Shown here piece after piece: positions 1-9,022 of a DNA stretch of 47,248 nucleotides (its first letter is position 1; every line of letters starts with the position of its first letter). The translations under genes were made by a program, and so were the position numbers. Source of the DNA: Zetaproteobacteria bacterium CG_4_9_14_3_um_filter_49_83 (GTDB taxonomy: Bacteria; Pseudomonadota; Zetaproteobacteria; Mariprofundales; Mariprofundaceae); NCBI GenBank assembly GCA_002791545.1, contig PFXG01000070.1, positions 1 to 47,248 of the forward strand. The letters are read 5' to 3'. Under the pieces are notes generated by a model, which was not told where the DNA came from, did not search any database, and worked only from the letters and a program-made list of their open reading frames with translations.

Positions 1-438
1 TATCTGATTGCCTTGAGCTGTGCGTCTGCATACCACTTGTTCTCTTGCCCGGTGAATGCTTTGAATATCCTGTTGTTCAATATTTTTAATGGGTACAAAA
101 CGCATGTTAGGTCGCTGCACTGCCTCGCATATTGCTTCGGCATCTGCCTCATCATTCTTATTACCTTTCACATATGGTTTCACAAACTGAGGGCTTATTA
201 AACGAACATCATGGCCCATATCTTCAAACTTGCGTGCCCAATAATGAGAGCCGCCACATGCTTCCATGGCAACCAGACATGTAGTCAATTGTGCCATAAA
301 TTCTATGAGTTTACTTCGGTTTAATCGTTTTCGAACAACAAATTCACCCTGAGCATCTACTCCATGAAGGTGAAAAACACCCTTCGCTAAATCAATACCA
401 ACTGTCGTAATCATTTTATTTCTGCTAATGTTTTTCAT
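1..438 (-). CDS. IS110-family transposase, N-terminal part (cut by window edge)
   Basis: The complement of the first 438 bases is open for 146 codons from an ATG preceded by AAGGAG, and runs off the left edge of the window. It encodes the RuvC-like DEDD domain of IS110 transposases: GIDLAKG near residues 14-20 (D16), AMEACGGSHYWAR near 57-69 (E59) and KNDEADAEAI near 94-103 (D96, D99). The C-terminal domain carrying the catalytic serine lies outside the window, so I cannot tell whether the element is intact. Family knowledge: these enzymes are guided by a bridge RNA made from the element's non-coding end and usually leave no target duplication. The gene points away from the DUF11 cluster, whose last gene stops 168 bp upstream of this start codon. 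Confidence 0.9.
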   Translation of the reverse strand, partial: MKNISRNKMITTVGIDLAKGVFHLHGVDAQGEFVVRKRLNRSKLIEFMAQLTTCLVAMEACGGSHYWARKFEDMGHDVRLISPQFVKPYVKGNKNDEADAEAICEAVQRPNMRFVPIKNIEQQDIQSIHRAREQVVCRRTAQGNQI

Positions 439-600
439 GGTTCGTTTCGCTCCTTGGTTAATAGTTGTCCTCACCGGACTCAACTATTATGGCACATTGT
501 GATGCCGTATGGGAGCGGAACGGACCATCCCATTAGTATACTCATTTCAAGCCAACCATCCTTGCACAACCCGAAAAGAATATACTATCCCCAATTTTCG
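439..600 (-). ncRNA. Candidate IS110 bridge-RNA region with strong hairpin
   Basis: This is the non-coding stretch just upstream of the IS110 transposase start. On the minus strand it holds a perfect 9-bp stem, TAATAGTTG with CAACTATTA (459-467 and 481-489), whose loop can also pair TCC with GGA, just before the ribosome binding site. In IS110-group elements the bridge RNA is transcribed from the end upstream of the transposase, so position and structure fit. I could not define the target- and donor-binding loops or the exact element end, so the boundaries given are those of the intergenic space. Confidence 0.35.
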
Positions 601-605
601 AAGGC

Positions 606-1751
606 CTATTTTATTTTCATCTTTAATAGCAGGCTGAACGATGGATTGCCTCCGGCACTTGCGCCGTTAAATACGCCGTTGGGGTTGATGCGAACCCCTG
701 TTACGTTGGCATCATATCCGGCTACATCCGGAATCGGCAGATAGGTGAAGGGTGCGACCCCGCCTGCTGTGCTGGAGTAGGTTACGGCGGTGCCATAGGT
801 GTAGGTCAGCCCGCAGACGGGAATGGCGCTGCAGGAGAATGTTACCGGTGGATTGCTGCATAGGGTTGAGACGCACAGACTCATATTGGCAGGAATCTGA
901 TCTGTAATCACGGTTGTATTGTTGTCGGCAACGCCATAGCCGCTGTTGGTTGCGGTCATGGTGTACAACATCTCTGATTCGGGTATGGCCTTGGGATTGA
1001 TGGTGGCGTTGACCGGATCGGAAAAGGCAGCCACCGATTTGGCAATGGTGAGGATCGGCGAGAGTGTCACGGCGTTGGTATCCAGCGTCACTGCACCATT
1101 AAGTGCCTGAACCCTTCCAGATACATTTGCACCGGTCGTCAGGGTAATGCTGGTGAATGCGAGGATATTTCCGGCAAAGCTCGTGGTGGTACCGAGTGTC
1201 GCCGAGCTGCCGACCTGCCAGAACACATTGCTATACTGAGCGCCATTAATCAAAACGACAGAGGCTCCGGCCCCGGTGATCAGTGTGCTGCCGATTTTGA
1301 AGACCCAGACGGCATTGGGGTTGCCTCCGGCATCAAGCGTGAGTAACCCGGTATTGGCCAGTGACGATGAATAGCAATAGACAGCCGGTGTGAGCGTTTG
1401 CGCTGCCAGATCTGTCACACCAAGGGGGCCGAAATCGCATGCCTGTGCTACGAGCGCATTGTATGCGGTGGTGGCGTCCGTCTGCGCCGTTGCCGCAGTG
1501 GCCGTTGCTGCGTGTATCGTGCCGCTGACACTGCCCGGAGGAAATCCGGTGATCGCTGCACCCGGCGAGTTACCCACATCTCCGGTAATGACGCTGGCAC
1601 CGGTATTGGTCACTGTCGTCGCACCGAGCACGGCGAAGCTGCCCGCAACGCCCAGTGGCGGCACGCTTCCCACGGCCATGGCACTGCCGCCCCAGTTGGT
1701 TAGTCCGGTCAGCAATATCGGCAGCAGCCATAGTCTGATGATTTTTCGCAT
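606..1751 (-). CDS. DUF3494 ice-binding-like protein with DUF11-like C-terminal part
   Basis: Secreted protein of about 381 residues. The chosen ATG is preceded by GGAGGGTGAAGCC; an in-frame ATG 22 codons upstream lacks a good site. A signal peptide (MRKIIRLWLLPILLTGL...) is followed by a typical DUF3494 fold: LGVAGSFAVLGATTVTNTG, SVITGDVGNSPG, a central VWVFKIGSTLITGAGASV and NVFWQVGSSATLGTTTSFAG. This is the beta-solenoid family that contains microbial ice-binding proteins but also many adhesion-like members. After the solenoid comes a DUF11-like segment (AKSVAAFSDPVNATINPKA, TMTATNSGYG). It is the last gene of the minus-strand DUF11 cluster, 62 bp after the giant barrel gene. Ice binding itself is not shown; adhesion is an equally fair guess. 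Confidence 0.85.
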   Translation of the reverse strand: MRKIIRLWLLPILLTGLTNWGGSAMAVGSVPPLGVAGSFAVLGATTVTNTGASVITGDVGNSPGAAITGFPPGSVSGTIHAATATAATAQTDATTAYNALVAQACDFGPLGVTDLAAQTLTPAVYCYSSSLANTGLLTLDAGGNPNAVWVFKIGSTLITGAGASVVLINGAQYSNVFWQVGSSATLGTTTSFAGNILAFTSITLTTGANVSGRVQALNGAVTLDTNAVTLSPILTIAKSVAAFSDPVNATINPKAIPESEMLYTMTATNSGYGVADNNTTVITDQIPANMSLCVSTLCSNPPVTFSCSAIPVCGLTYTYGTAVTYSSTAGGVAPFTYLPIPDVAGYDANVTGVRINPNGVFNGASAGGNPSFSLLLKMKIK

Positions 1752-1813
1752 GGCTTCACCCTCCGTGAAATGACGATTGGCAGCACCTGCTGTTGTTTCC
1801 ATGCTGATCCTGT

Positions 1814-4800
1814 TCATTGTTCATTATCCATCAGGCGATTCATTGCACTGCCCTTGTTCAAGCCGAAGGTATCCTGATCCACCTTCATGCGCAGGGTGAC
1901 AAACGGGCCACGGGCACGGTAGGCGGCGGCGGTGAAGTCGCGATCATTCAGGCCGCGCAGGTTGTAGCCCACCGACAGCCAGCTGTTTTCCAGCACGTTG
2001 TAGCCGATCGATGCGCCCAGGCTGTAGCTACGCACGCCGGAATTGAGTGAGCGCATCAACGAGCCGAATGTGCCCACGTCCCAATCCTGCGTTACATCGT
2101 AGCGAATTTCGGTGCCGATCAGGTCAGTATAACCTTTGTAGTCGGTGCCGTCGATGCTATCGCGCACATATTTCGCGCCGTATTGCAGCGCGATCTGGGT
2201 GTGGCGGTTCGGCATGTAGTTGGCGTTAAGATTATTCACCAGCTTTGCCCCGTTGATCGACAGGCCGGCAGCCTGACTGAATTGGGTGATGTAATCGGCA
2301 CGGTCGAACCATACCCACTGGCTGTCGTTCGGGCGGTGGGCATAGGAGAGGCGCAGATCGCTGCTGTTGCTGGTGGTGCCCGCACCGCTGGCATGGCGCA
2401 GGGTGACACCGGCGGCCATGGCGCGCCCTTCATCGAGGTTGCGCTGCATGCCCAGTTGCAAATTCCTTTGCTGATCGATACTGGCATTACGAAATTCAAC
2501 GCGTCCGTTGCCGCTCCACAGCTTGTCGTGGTAGGCCACGCCGAGTGCGGTGGCGGTATAATCGCCGGAGGTTGAGGGCAGGCCCGAGAGACCGCCGGAA
2601 CCGGAGGGCAACGGGGTGTTGAGGTTGAGCGGCGCGGCGTTGTTGCGCAGGGTCTGGCTGCGGTCGATGCTGAAATCGGCCTGCCATTGTGCGTTGACCT
2701 GCCAGCGTTGCACCAGGCCGAGATTGCTATATAAACGTTCGGCATCGTTGTTGATGCTGTTGCCGACTGAAGCCGACATTTCGCCGCCGCTCCAGGGTTG
2801 GGTTCGTAGCCCGGCGCGGGTGGTGTTGGCGGTGAGCTGCTGGCCGCGTGCAAATTCCTGTTCGGCGAACAGTTTGGTCAGTTCGGTCACTTTATAGTCG
2901 GCACCAAAAATCAGGCGATCCGGCATGGTGGCGCTGCCCGCCCTGCCATAGCCGACTTCGGCTGCGCCATGCAGGCCGAGTTTTTTGTCCGGCATGGTGT
3001 AGGCCGCTCCGGCGAGAAGCTGGTTGCTCTGTGTGTTGCCAGCAGCGTTCTGATCTTGCGCCGTGCGGGCGCCGTAATAGGCGTTGAGATCATCGCTTAA
3101 TTTTTGATCTACACGGCCTTCGATCAGGTTGTTGCTGGCGTTGGTGGTCAGATTCTCCTGTTTAAACGCCTGCCCTTGCAGTTGCAGACTGTCGGTAAGT
3201 TTCCGGCGGCCATCCACCCCCATTTTGCGCGTCGATCCTTCCGAGGCCGCCTGCTGCCCCATGCCAAAGCCGTCACCCTGCTGGCGCACATAGGCCCTGG
3301 TATCCCACTGATCTTCACGATGGGTAATTTCGCCCAGCCAGGCACTACCGCCGGAGGCGATACCGGCGCGATTGCCGTTGCTTCTGGCCGCTTCAGCACG
3401 CAATTTGGTCTTATCGTCGGCTTGATAGCTGGCATCCACGCCTCGCAGGTTGCCGGTCGCGCCCACGGTGCCCTCGTGTATCAGGGTTGCGCCGATCTCC
3501 GTTGCCTTGTCCGGCTTAAAGCTGCTGCGGCCGCCGAAGGTGGCTTTTTTGTCGGCGGGATCGGCCGATTCATATTCGACGACGATATAGGTCGGGTTGA
3601 AGTTGCCATCGCGGCTCATCATCGGTTGGTGGAAGGTCAGCGTGCCCAGCGCGTAGTCGATGTCGTAATCCAGATAACGGGTCAGATTTTGAGTGCTGAC
3701 GATGGTTTGCGACTGGAAGCGGTCGCGGCTTTCCACGCGGATTTTGTCGGAGTTGATCACCAGATTACCGCGTGAGAGTTTGTAGATGCCGGAAGTGCCG
3801 TTGCCGGGAATCTCATCCTTGACGTAGGCCTGAGCGGTGACGCTGGCAAACGCATTGTAGCCGACCTTCTCGCCTCGGTATTCGCTCTTCACGCCGTTCA
3901 CGGTGCGGCTGTAGCGGGATAGTTCGGTGACGCTCAGTCCGGTGTCGTAGTCGCCGAACATGGCATAGAACTGCTTGCGCTCCAGCTTGACGTACAAACG
4001 GCTGGCGGAAGCGGCATCGAAACGAGCCTGGGTGGCATCGGCGTAGAGCGTGTAGTATTGGGTGGGGTCAACGGCCTGTTTAAGCAACGGGTTGCCGGTT
4101 TGTTTGGTGGTGTCGTAGGCGGCAGTTAACAGGTAGTCGCCCCGGATGCTGCCCTTGGCGTAGAGCGCCAGTTTGTTGTCGTCGAACAGTTGCCTTTCAG
4201 TGTCGGCGGCCTGAAGTGCCTGCAAGTTGCCGGACAGGGTTTTATGGCCTGCAGTCCCTTCGGCAAAACCGACCAGAATCCAGTCGCGTTGCCCCGCTTG
4301 CAGCCAGGCGCGTACCTCCTGCGTGCGTTGGTCGTTGAATGGGAAATTCAGAATCGCTTCACCCGATTGCGTGGTCGGCTCCAGTTCGATCATCGCCAGC
4401 CCATCGCTGTTGATCTCAAAGCGCGGCTTGCCATTAATTCGTCCAGTCAGCGGTTCACCATCGATGGCCTCGCGGCGATCATAGGCACGATAGGGTTCAT
4501 TCAACTGGAATTCGCCGCTGATGCCGCGCCGTACCGGCACGCCGTTTTTATCGAGGAAGCGCACGGCAATCATCGGGCGAGTCTTGCCATCGGCAATCAA
4601 ATGTGATTGTTGCGGCATAAATTCGACATGATCCGGTGTCGCGGCGTAATAGATGCTACGCATCGTGCGGCTGATCTCCTGGCCTGCCGCATCGATAACC
4701 ACCAGTTGGACGCTATTGGCCCCCTCTTTTAACGGCACGGCGTTCCAGCTGCTGAGCGCGATACTGCGTGCCGCATTCATTTTCGCGCCATCGAAGAGCA

Positions 4801-7072
4801 AGGGGTTCACCGTTACACCGTTGACACTCAACACCAGTTTCTGTTGCGGATTGTGCTTCACCGCCACCTTCATCACCGGCAGGTTGGGATGGAAACTCTC
4901 CTGTGGATGCAGCCATTCGTTGCCGGGCAGCGCTGATGCCAGCCACGCTTCGTCGTAAGGCAGTTTTTCCAGCAAACGGGCCGGATCGTTATTTGGTGAT
5001 GTGGTAGCAGGCGGGGTGGCAGCAGCTTTAACGGGTACTTTGGTGGATGTTCTCTCGCTGGCACTTCTCTTTTGCACGTGGAAATCGGCGCGCCACAAAC
5101 TGCCGCCGCGCAGGTTGACGAATTGTGAATAGCTGCGTCCGGCAAAACGGCTGTTCTGCTCGCAGGCGAGCACTTCGTAATCCTCGGGCAGGGCATCCGG
5201 ATCGAGCTGCACCACATGGGTTCCGGGACGCAGATTGTCGATGTGCCAGCGGCCATTGCTGTCTGTTAACACATAGCTGCCGTCCTGCAACACCACGCGC
5301 GCATTGGCCACCCCTTTGGCATCGTTATCCACCTTGTCATCGCACGAACCGTCGATGACGCGGCCGATCAGAATGGCCTTGTTGCGATATAGATCTTCGC
5401 GCACCAGCACGCTGGCGCGGGCGGTGTTGGAGATAAAGAGACCGGTGGCAGCGGCGCTGTTTTCCGCCATGCCGGGGCGTGCGCCGGGGGTGACTTCCAG
5501 CACATAGCGCAGGGTGACCAGCGCGGCAGGTGCGATGTTCAGCGTGAAGGTGATCATGCTCGCATCCGGCGCAACCAGAGGATCGGCCGTGACCGCGCCA
5601 TTGAGCCGTGCCGAACCTTTCTGATAGCGGAAGCCGGGCGGCAGATGATCGGCAATCGATGCGCCGGTCAACGCCACAGCGGCGCTGTTATTGGTGATGC
5701 TCAGGCTATAGGGCACAAACTCGCCGGTGCCAACCACGGCTTTACCGGCGGTTTTCCGGATGGTGATCGCAAGCGAGCCGGGGTCTGCCGGAATATCCAA
5801 TCGCAATATCGTCCCCAACAATGCGAACACACCGCCATACGAAGCGCCCGGTGGCAGCCCCGGACTGCCGATGATGCTCGGCACAACCGCTGGCGTGCCG
5901 ACAGAAGCAGGCAGGTTCGCTGGCAGAACGGCCGAGGGGAAGGCGTATCCCTGCGGTGGTAACACGCTGAGTTTGTAGTTGCCTGCCGCCGCTTGCGGAA
6001 AGCGGAAACCGCCCGCCGTCATCGCAGCATCACAAATCGTCGCTGAGCCGCTGCTTACAGGCTGTGGTAACACAGTCACACCATCGTCGCAGAATACCAA
6101 AGTTGGCTGATTGGTTACCGCATCAATCAGGCTCACTGCTGCGCCGTTGACCGGAGCGCCGGACATAGAGTCGAAGACGATTCCGAGCGGATCGATCAGC
6201 GCACTGCTGTAGCTGATGATCGCTGCACCGCCGGGGGTACAACTGGGGTGACTGTAGCTGCCGGTGATGTTCTCGTTGTAGGCCGAGGTGGTGAGAATAC
6301 CATCATGGGGTGTTGGTACGGTGCCGAGCGCAGTAAATTGTGATGGTAGTACGCCCACGAACACCCCCGTGGAAGGACCGGTTTCGCTTAGTTGCAGCAC
6401 TTCGATGTCGCCGCCTTTGCTCGTGGACAGGGTCACCGACACCCGGTCGACAGCGGCGGTGGTATTCGCGTCTAAGCTCAGCACGCGGACAAATATCGGC
6501 TCATTGCGCGCGTAGGCGGCAATCGGCTTATTCGCCGCATCGTTCATCGGCGCGAGCAGCAGATTGGATGGCAGCGGCGTAGCTGCCGGGTTACCGGGCA
6601 GGGTTGGCTGAGCCAGCAGAATAAAAGGTCCGGCGAGCGCACCGCCCGGTGCATAACCGCCGGGCTGCACCATCTCGATTTGGCTGCCGGTGGGTGCCAG
6701 AGCTACATTTGCAGGCGGGATGTATTGCAACAGTTCAATTTTGAGGTTGACGTCGATACACGCGGCGGTGTTCACCGCCGCCGAGGCGTTTGCGGTTAAA
6801 TTGTTTGGGCCGACACTGCAGCTGGCGTTGGCGATGTTGGTGATCGTTGTATTTGCCGGGGTTGCCGCCCAGACGGCAGACGAGAGCAGGCAGAAGGCAG
6901 ATGCTAGCAGCCACTGGCTGAGTGCAGAGAGCGAAGATGTGTTATATCTGTCCCCGGATACGCCTTTTGCTGCGCACATGGAATGCGCAGGAAAAGACGG
7001 GCTGACCTTGCGGCCAGCCTGTCTAAACATCCCCGAGCTCAGGGATGGGCTGATTGTCAGGCAATCGAGCAC
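1814..7072 (-). CDS. Giant DUF11 / carboxypeptidase-regulatory-like outer-membrane barrel protein
   Basis: Up to 1752 residues. The first in-frame start is GTG with AAGGA upstream; ATG starts at codons 15 and 32 are alternatives because the hydrophobic signal (WLLASAFCLLSSAVWA) only begins near residue 54. Order of parts: a DUF11-like N-terminal segment; a Cna-B-like segment (SGAPVNGAAVSLIDA); a DUF11 domain (ITIRKTAGKAVVGTGEFVPY, ADHLPPGFRYQKGSARLNG); a second Cna-B/SdrD-like domain (GRVIDGSCDDKVDNDAKGVA, GSYVLTDSNGRWHIDNLRPG); a Thr/Pro-rich linker; an Ig-like region; then roughly half the protein as alternating amphipathic strands typical of an outer-membrane barrel (LYAKGSIRGDYLLTAAYD, GPFVTLRMKVDQDTF near the C-terminus). 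Probable role: an outer-membrane anchor or export partner for the neighbouring DUF11 proteins. That role is inference from context. Confidence 0.75.
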   Translation of the reverse strand: MLDCLTISPSLSSGMFRQAGRKVSPSFPAHSMCAAKGVSGDRYNTSSLSALSQWLLASAFCLLSSAVWAATPANTTITNIANASCSVGPNNLTANASAAVNTAACIDVNLKIELLQYIPPANVALAPTGSQIEMVQPGGYAPGGALAGPFILLAQPTLPGNPAATPLPSNLLLAPMNDAANKPIAAYARNEPIFVRVLSLDANTTAAVDRVSVTLSTSKGGDIEVLQLSETGPSTGVFVGVLPSQFTALGTVPTPHDGILTTSAYNENITGSYSHPSCTPGGAAIISYSSALIDPLGIVFDSMSGAPVNGAAVSLIDAVTNQPTLVFCDDGVTVLPQPVSSGSATICDAAMTAGGFRFPQAAAGNYKLSVLPPQGYAFPSAVLPANLPASVGTPAVVPSIIGSPGLPPGASYGGVFALLGTILRLDIPADPGSLAITIRKTAGKAVVGTGEFVPYSLSITNNSAAVALTGASIADHLPPGFRYQKGSARLNGAVTADPLVAPDASMITFTLNIAPAALVTLRYVLEVTPGARPGMAENSAAATGLFISNTARASVLVREDLYRNKAILIGRVIDGSCDDKVDNDAKGVANARVVLQDGSYVLTDSNGRWHIDNLRPGTHVVQLDPDALPEDYEVLACEQNSRFAGRSYSQFVNLRGGSLWRADFHVQKRSASERTSTKVPVKAAATPPATTSPNNDPARLLEKLPYDEAWLASALPGNEWLHPQESFHPNLPVMKVAVKHNPQQKLVLSVNGVTVNPLLFDGAKMNAARSIALSSWNAVPLKEGANSVQLVVIDAAGQEISRTMRSIYYAATPDHVEFMPQQSHLIADGKTRPMIAVRFLDKNGVPVRRGISGEFQLNEPYRAYDRREAIDGEPLTGRINGKPRFEINSDGLAMIELEPTTQSGEAILNFPFNDQRTQEVRAWLQAGQRDWILVGFAEGTAGHKTLSGNLQALQAADTERQLFDDNKLALYAKGSIRGDYLLTAAYDTTKQTGNPLLKQAVDPTQYYTLYADATQARFDAASASRLYVKLERKQFYAMFGDYDTGLSVTELSRYSRTVNGVKSEYRGEKVGYNAFASVTAQAYVKDEIPGNGTSGIYKLSRGNLVINSDKIRVESRDRFQSQTIVSTQNLTRYLDYDIDYALGTLTFHQPMMSRDGNFNPTYIVVEYESADPADKKATFGGRSSFKPDKATEIGATLIHEGTVGATGNLRGVDASYQADDKTKLRAEAARSNGNRAGIASGGSAWLGEITHREDQWDTRAYVRQQGDGFGMGQQAASEGSTRKMGVDGRRKLTDSLQLQGQAFKQENLTTNASNNLIEGRVDQKLSDDLNAYYGARTAQDQNAAGNTQSNQLLAGAAYTMPDKKLGLHGAAEVGYGRAGSATMPDRLIFGADYKVTELTKLFAEQEFARGQQLTANTTRAGLRTQPWSGGEMSASVGNSINNDAERLYSNLGLVQRWQVNAQWQADFSIDRSQTLRNNAAPLNLNTPLPSGSGGLSGLPSTSGDYTATALGVAYHDKLWSGNGRVEFRNASIDQQRNLQLGMQRNLDEGRAMAAGVTLRHASGAGTTSNSSDLRLSYAHRPNDSQWVWFDRADYITQFSQAAGLSINGAKLVNNLNANYMPNRHTQIALQYGAKYVRDSIDGTDYKGYTDLIGTEIRYDVTQDWDVGTFGSLMRSLNSGVRSYSLGASIGYNVLENSWLSVGYNLRGLNDRDFTAAAYRARGPFVTLRMKVDQDTFGLNKGSAMNRLMDNEQ

Positions 7073-7087
7073 GGTTTTTCCCGATCC

Positions 7088-8299
7088 TTACTGTACGAAC
7101 ACGTTGAAATAAACCGTGACGTAGTCGCCCGCAGCCAGCGATGGGTTGACAACACCGTACGATGTGCTGGCCAGGGTATTGTAAAGTATGGTCACCACCT
7201 GTCCGGCGGACGTTGCACCGGCTGTGGTTGCATCAGCTGCCACGCCGAGCACACCGGGGCCAACTCCGACACCCCTGACTGCACCGAATCCTGAGGCGGA
7301 AAGTGAATTCGCCACATTACCCGAAACGCAGTTAGCGGCTGGCAAGGCACCGCTATTGAGCGTTGGATCAATCAGCAGTGCAGCATTCAGGGTATCGCTC
7401 AATGATGTCAGCGTAGCAGGTCCCGCTCCGATGTTCGCCACCGTAATAGCATAACGCACCGCTGCTCCGGGGATCTGCTTCGGATTAACGTTGCCATTGG
7501 CCGGGTCGCAAATAGGCGTGACGGTCTTGGCGACCATCAATGTTCCCGAGACCACCTGATAGGTTGTTCGATCCGAATGATTGGCACTTAACACCAGATC
7601 ATCCGTTCCCGCGACAGTATCGGCAAACACCACATCGACACCTGCCGTGTTGGCAACGGTGTTGACCAGTGCCGCACCCTGCGCACCCACGCCACCACCT
7701 GCCAGTGCTGTTGCCAGCAGGTTGACGATAGAGATATCGGTGTTGACCTGTGTCACGGGAACCGTCGAGAGTACGGTCACGGTGACTGAGGCACCGGGCG
7801 CCAACTCATCGATGTATTGTAATTCACCCACATCGAGGATGCCGTTGGCATTGGTATCAACGAACGCGACCAGACCGGTTCCGTTAAAGTTGTCGGTGTT
7901 GGCACCCAATACGGTGCCGGTAATATTGTTCGCCAGCGCCAGTGAGAAATCCTGCACCGTATTACCCAGATTGGTTACAACAAACGTGCTGACTCCGCCA
8001 ACCTGGCCGGGTGTCATCGAGGTAACACCGCCGCCCACCACGGACAGATTCACTTTGTTATCGACTAAAAACGTTGTGGCTGTGCCGGGGCCAGCGGTAT
8101 TGCCAGCCAGTGAAGAGCCAATGTCGGTTTGTGCCACACCACCGACTGAGTAAGCTAACGTGGCACTGTTGGAGATCAGGGTGCCTGAAGCCGTGCCAAC
8201 CGCTTGCGCGCTTTGTGAGACAAGGCCCAGCAACGCCGCGCAGGACAACAGTGCAATGAGCTTGTGGGGGCTTCCCTTATTCGCATGATAATTTTTCAT
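7088..8299 (-). CDS. DUF11-type secreted repeat protein
   Basis: About 403 residues. The start chosen is the ATG preceded by AAAGGAGAATCAAA; the open frame extends 36 codons further upstream without a ribosome site. The N-terminal signal (LIALLSCAALLGLVSQSAQA) precedes a mature protein beginning VGTASGTLISNSATLAYSVG. Several beta-sandwich segments follow with the family signatures of surface DUF11 proteins (NLGNTVQDFSLALANN, LAPGASVTVTVLSTVPVTQ, NGNVNPKQIPGAAVRYAITV, ANIGAGPATLTSLSDTL). The phrase NPKQIPGA recurs as NPKAIPES in the DUF3494 protein, so the cluster members share domain stock. The ORF ends 16 bp before the start of the giant barrel gene, suggesting co-expression. Likely exported to the cell surface; no enzymatic motif seen. 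Confidence 0.8.
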   Translation of the reverse strand: MKNYHANKGSPHKLIALLSCAALLGLVSQSAQAVGTASGTLISNSATLAYSVGGVAQTDIGSSLAGNTAGPGTATTFLVDNKVNLSVVGGGVTSMTPGQVGGVSTFVVTNLGNTVQDFSLALANNITGTVLGANTDNFNGTGLVAFVDTNANGILDVGELQYIDELAPGASVTVTVLSTVPVTQVNTDISIVNLLATALAGGGVGAQGAALVNTVANTAGVDVVFADTVAGTDDLVLSANHSDRTTYQVVSGTLMVAKTVTPICDPANGNVNPKQIPGAAVRYAITVANIGAGPATLTSLSDTLNAALLIDPTLNSGALPAANCVSGNVANSLSASGFGAVRGVGVGPGVLGVAADATTAGATSAGQVVTILYNTLASTSYGVVNPSLAAGDYVTVYFNVFVQ

Positions 8300-8375
8300 T
8301 TTGATTCTCCTTTTTAATAAAGTGCTGATACAAATGACGACCTGTTGTAAAAAAATATCGGTCTGCTTGATATGT

Positions 8376-8498
8376 TCATCCGGGCCTTTCCCTGATCGGC
8401 GGGCCATGGCCGGAAAGCGGCAAAGGAATCCAGAGCGGATTGGTCATCGATTCGGGCATCAGAAAACGCCCTTGATTATTTGATAATGAAAGGTTCAT
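8376..8498 (-). CDS. Small 40-residue ORF between two DUF11 genes
   Basis: The 210-bp gap between the two flanking genes is largely filled by this open frame, which starts with ATG behind GCGAGGCTGACC and stops 77 bp before the next gene start. The product begins MNLSLSNNQGRFLMPES and ends in a Pro/Gly/Arg-rich tail (GHGPPIRERPG). It has no signal peptide, membrane segment or recognisable domain. The ribosome site and operon position argue for translation; lack of any homologue known to me argues for caution. It could be a leader peptide or chance. Confidence 0.35.
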   Translation of the reverse strand: MNLSLSNNQGRFLMPESMTNPLWIPLPLSGHGPPIRERPG

Positions 8499-8509
8499 GG
8501 TCAGCCTCG

Positions 8510-9007
8510 CTATTTGATTACTGCGCGGAAACCGACCTCGCCGGATTTCCCGGCGCTCAGTTGACCTTTGTAGGTCCAGCGGATATTGGTATATTCACTG
8601 GCTAATGCGGTGCGTTCCTGACCTTGCGCATCCCTGCGCTTCAAGGCTTCGGCATGGGCGAATTTCTTGCCGCCATCTGCCGAGAATTCGATGTCGGTCT
8701 CCTTGCCGAATGTACTGCCGCTCTTATATTCGGTGCCGGATGGAATCGGATTGTTGATGACGATATCGCTCGCCGTTTTGTCGCTGATGTTTTCGAACGT
8801 GTTGGTGAAAATCACCTCGGTGCCCGGAATGGCATTGTCGGGGGAGACGCGTTTGATTTGTTTTTTGCCATCCTTGCCAACTACGGTGACTTCGACTTCT
8901 GCCACACTTTTTACTTTGATAGCGCCATCCGCTGCCTGAACAGCCTGCGCATATCCACCCAGCAGGGTGAGCAGGATGGCGATGATCCATAAACGGGAAA
9001 TAGACAT
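8510..9007 (-). CDS. Small DUF11-family exported protein
   Basis: About 165 residues. The ATG used sits behind AAGGAGGACTCT; the frame also opens five codons earlier, but those codons are the ribosome site itself. A signal peptide (LWIIAILLTLLGGYAQAVQA) is followed by a single conserved-repeat domain with VEVTVVGKDGKKQIKRVSP, DNAIPGTEVIFTNTFENIS and NNPIPSGTEYKSGSTFGKE, which are classic features of the DUF11 'uncharacterised repeat' fold. The C-terminus (GKSGEVGFRAVIK) is a terminal beta strand very like that of the upstream gene (NVVITFRATIN). It lies 15 bp downstream of that gene and is probably cotranscribed. Likely a periplasmic or surface pilin-like subunit; function unknown. Confidence 0.8.
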   Translation of the reverse strand: MSISRLWIIAILLTLLGGYAQAVQAADGAIKVKSVAEVEVTVVGKDGKKQIKRVSPDNAIPGTEVIFTNTFENISDKTASDIVINNPIPSGTEYKSGSTFGKETDIEFSADGGKKFAHAEALKRRDAQGQERTALASEYTNIRWTYKGQLSAGKSGEVGFRAVIK

Positions 9008-9022
9008 AGAGTCCTCCTTCAA

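Noticed and set aside
454-744. 96-codon plus-strand frame near the left edge
   Set aside because: Overlaps the IS110 upstream region and the end of the DUF3494 gene; no ribosome site or domain.
1390-1773. Plus-strand frame of 127 codons opposite the DUF3494 gene
   Set aside because: Ala/Val/Pro-rich low-complexity product, no ribosome site, lies fully within a well-supported gene on the other strand.
3104-3775. Plus-strand frame of 223 codons inside the giant barrel gene
   Set aside because: Antisense shadow of a strongly supported coding frame; product has no recognisable domain or signal peptide.
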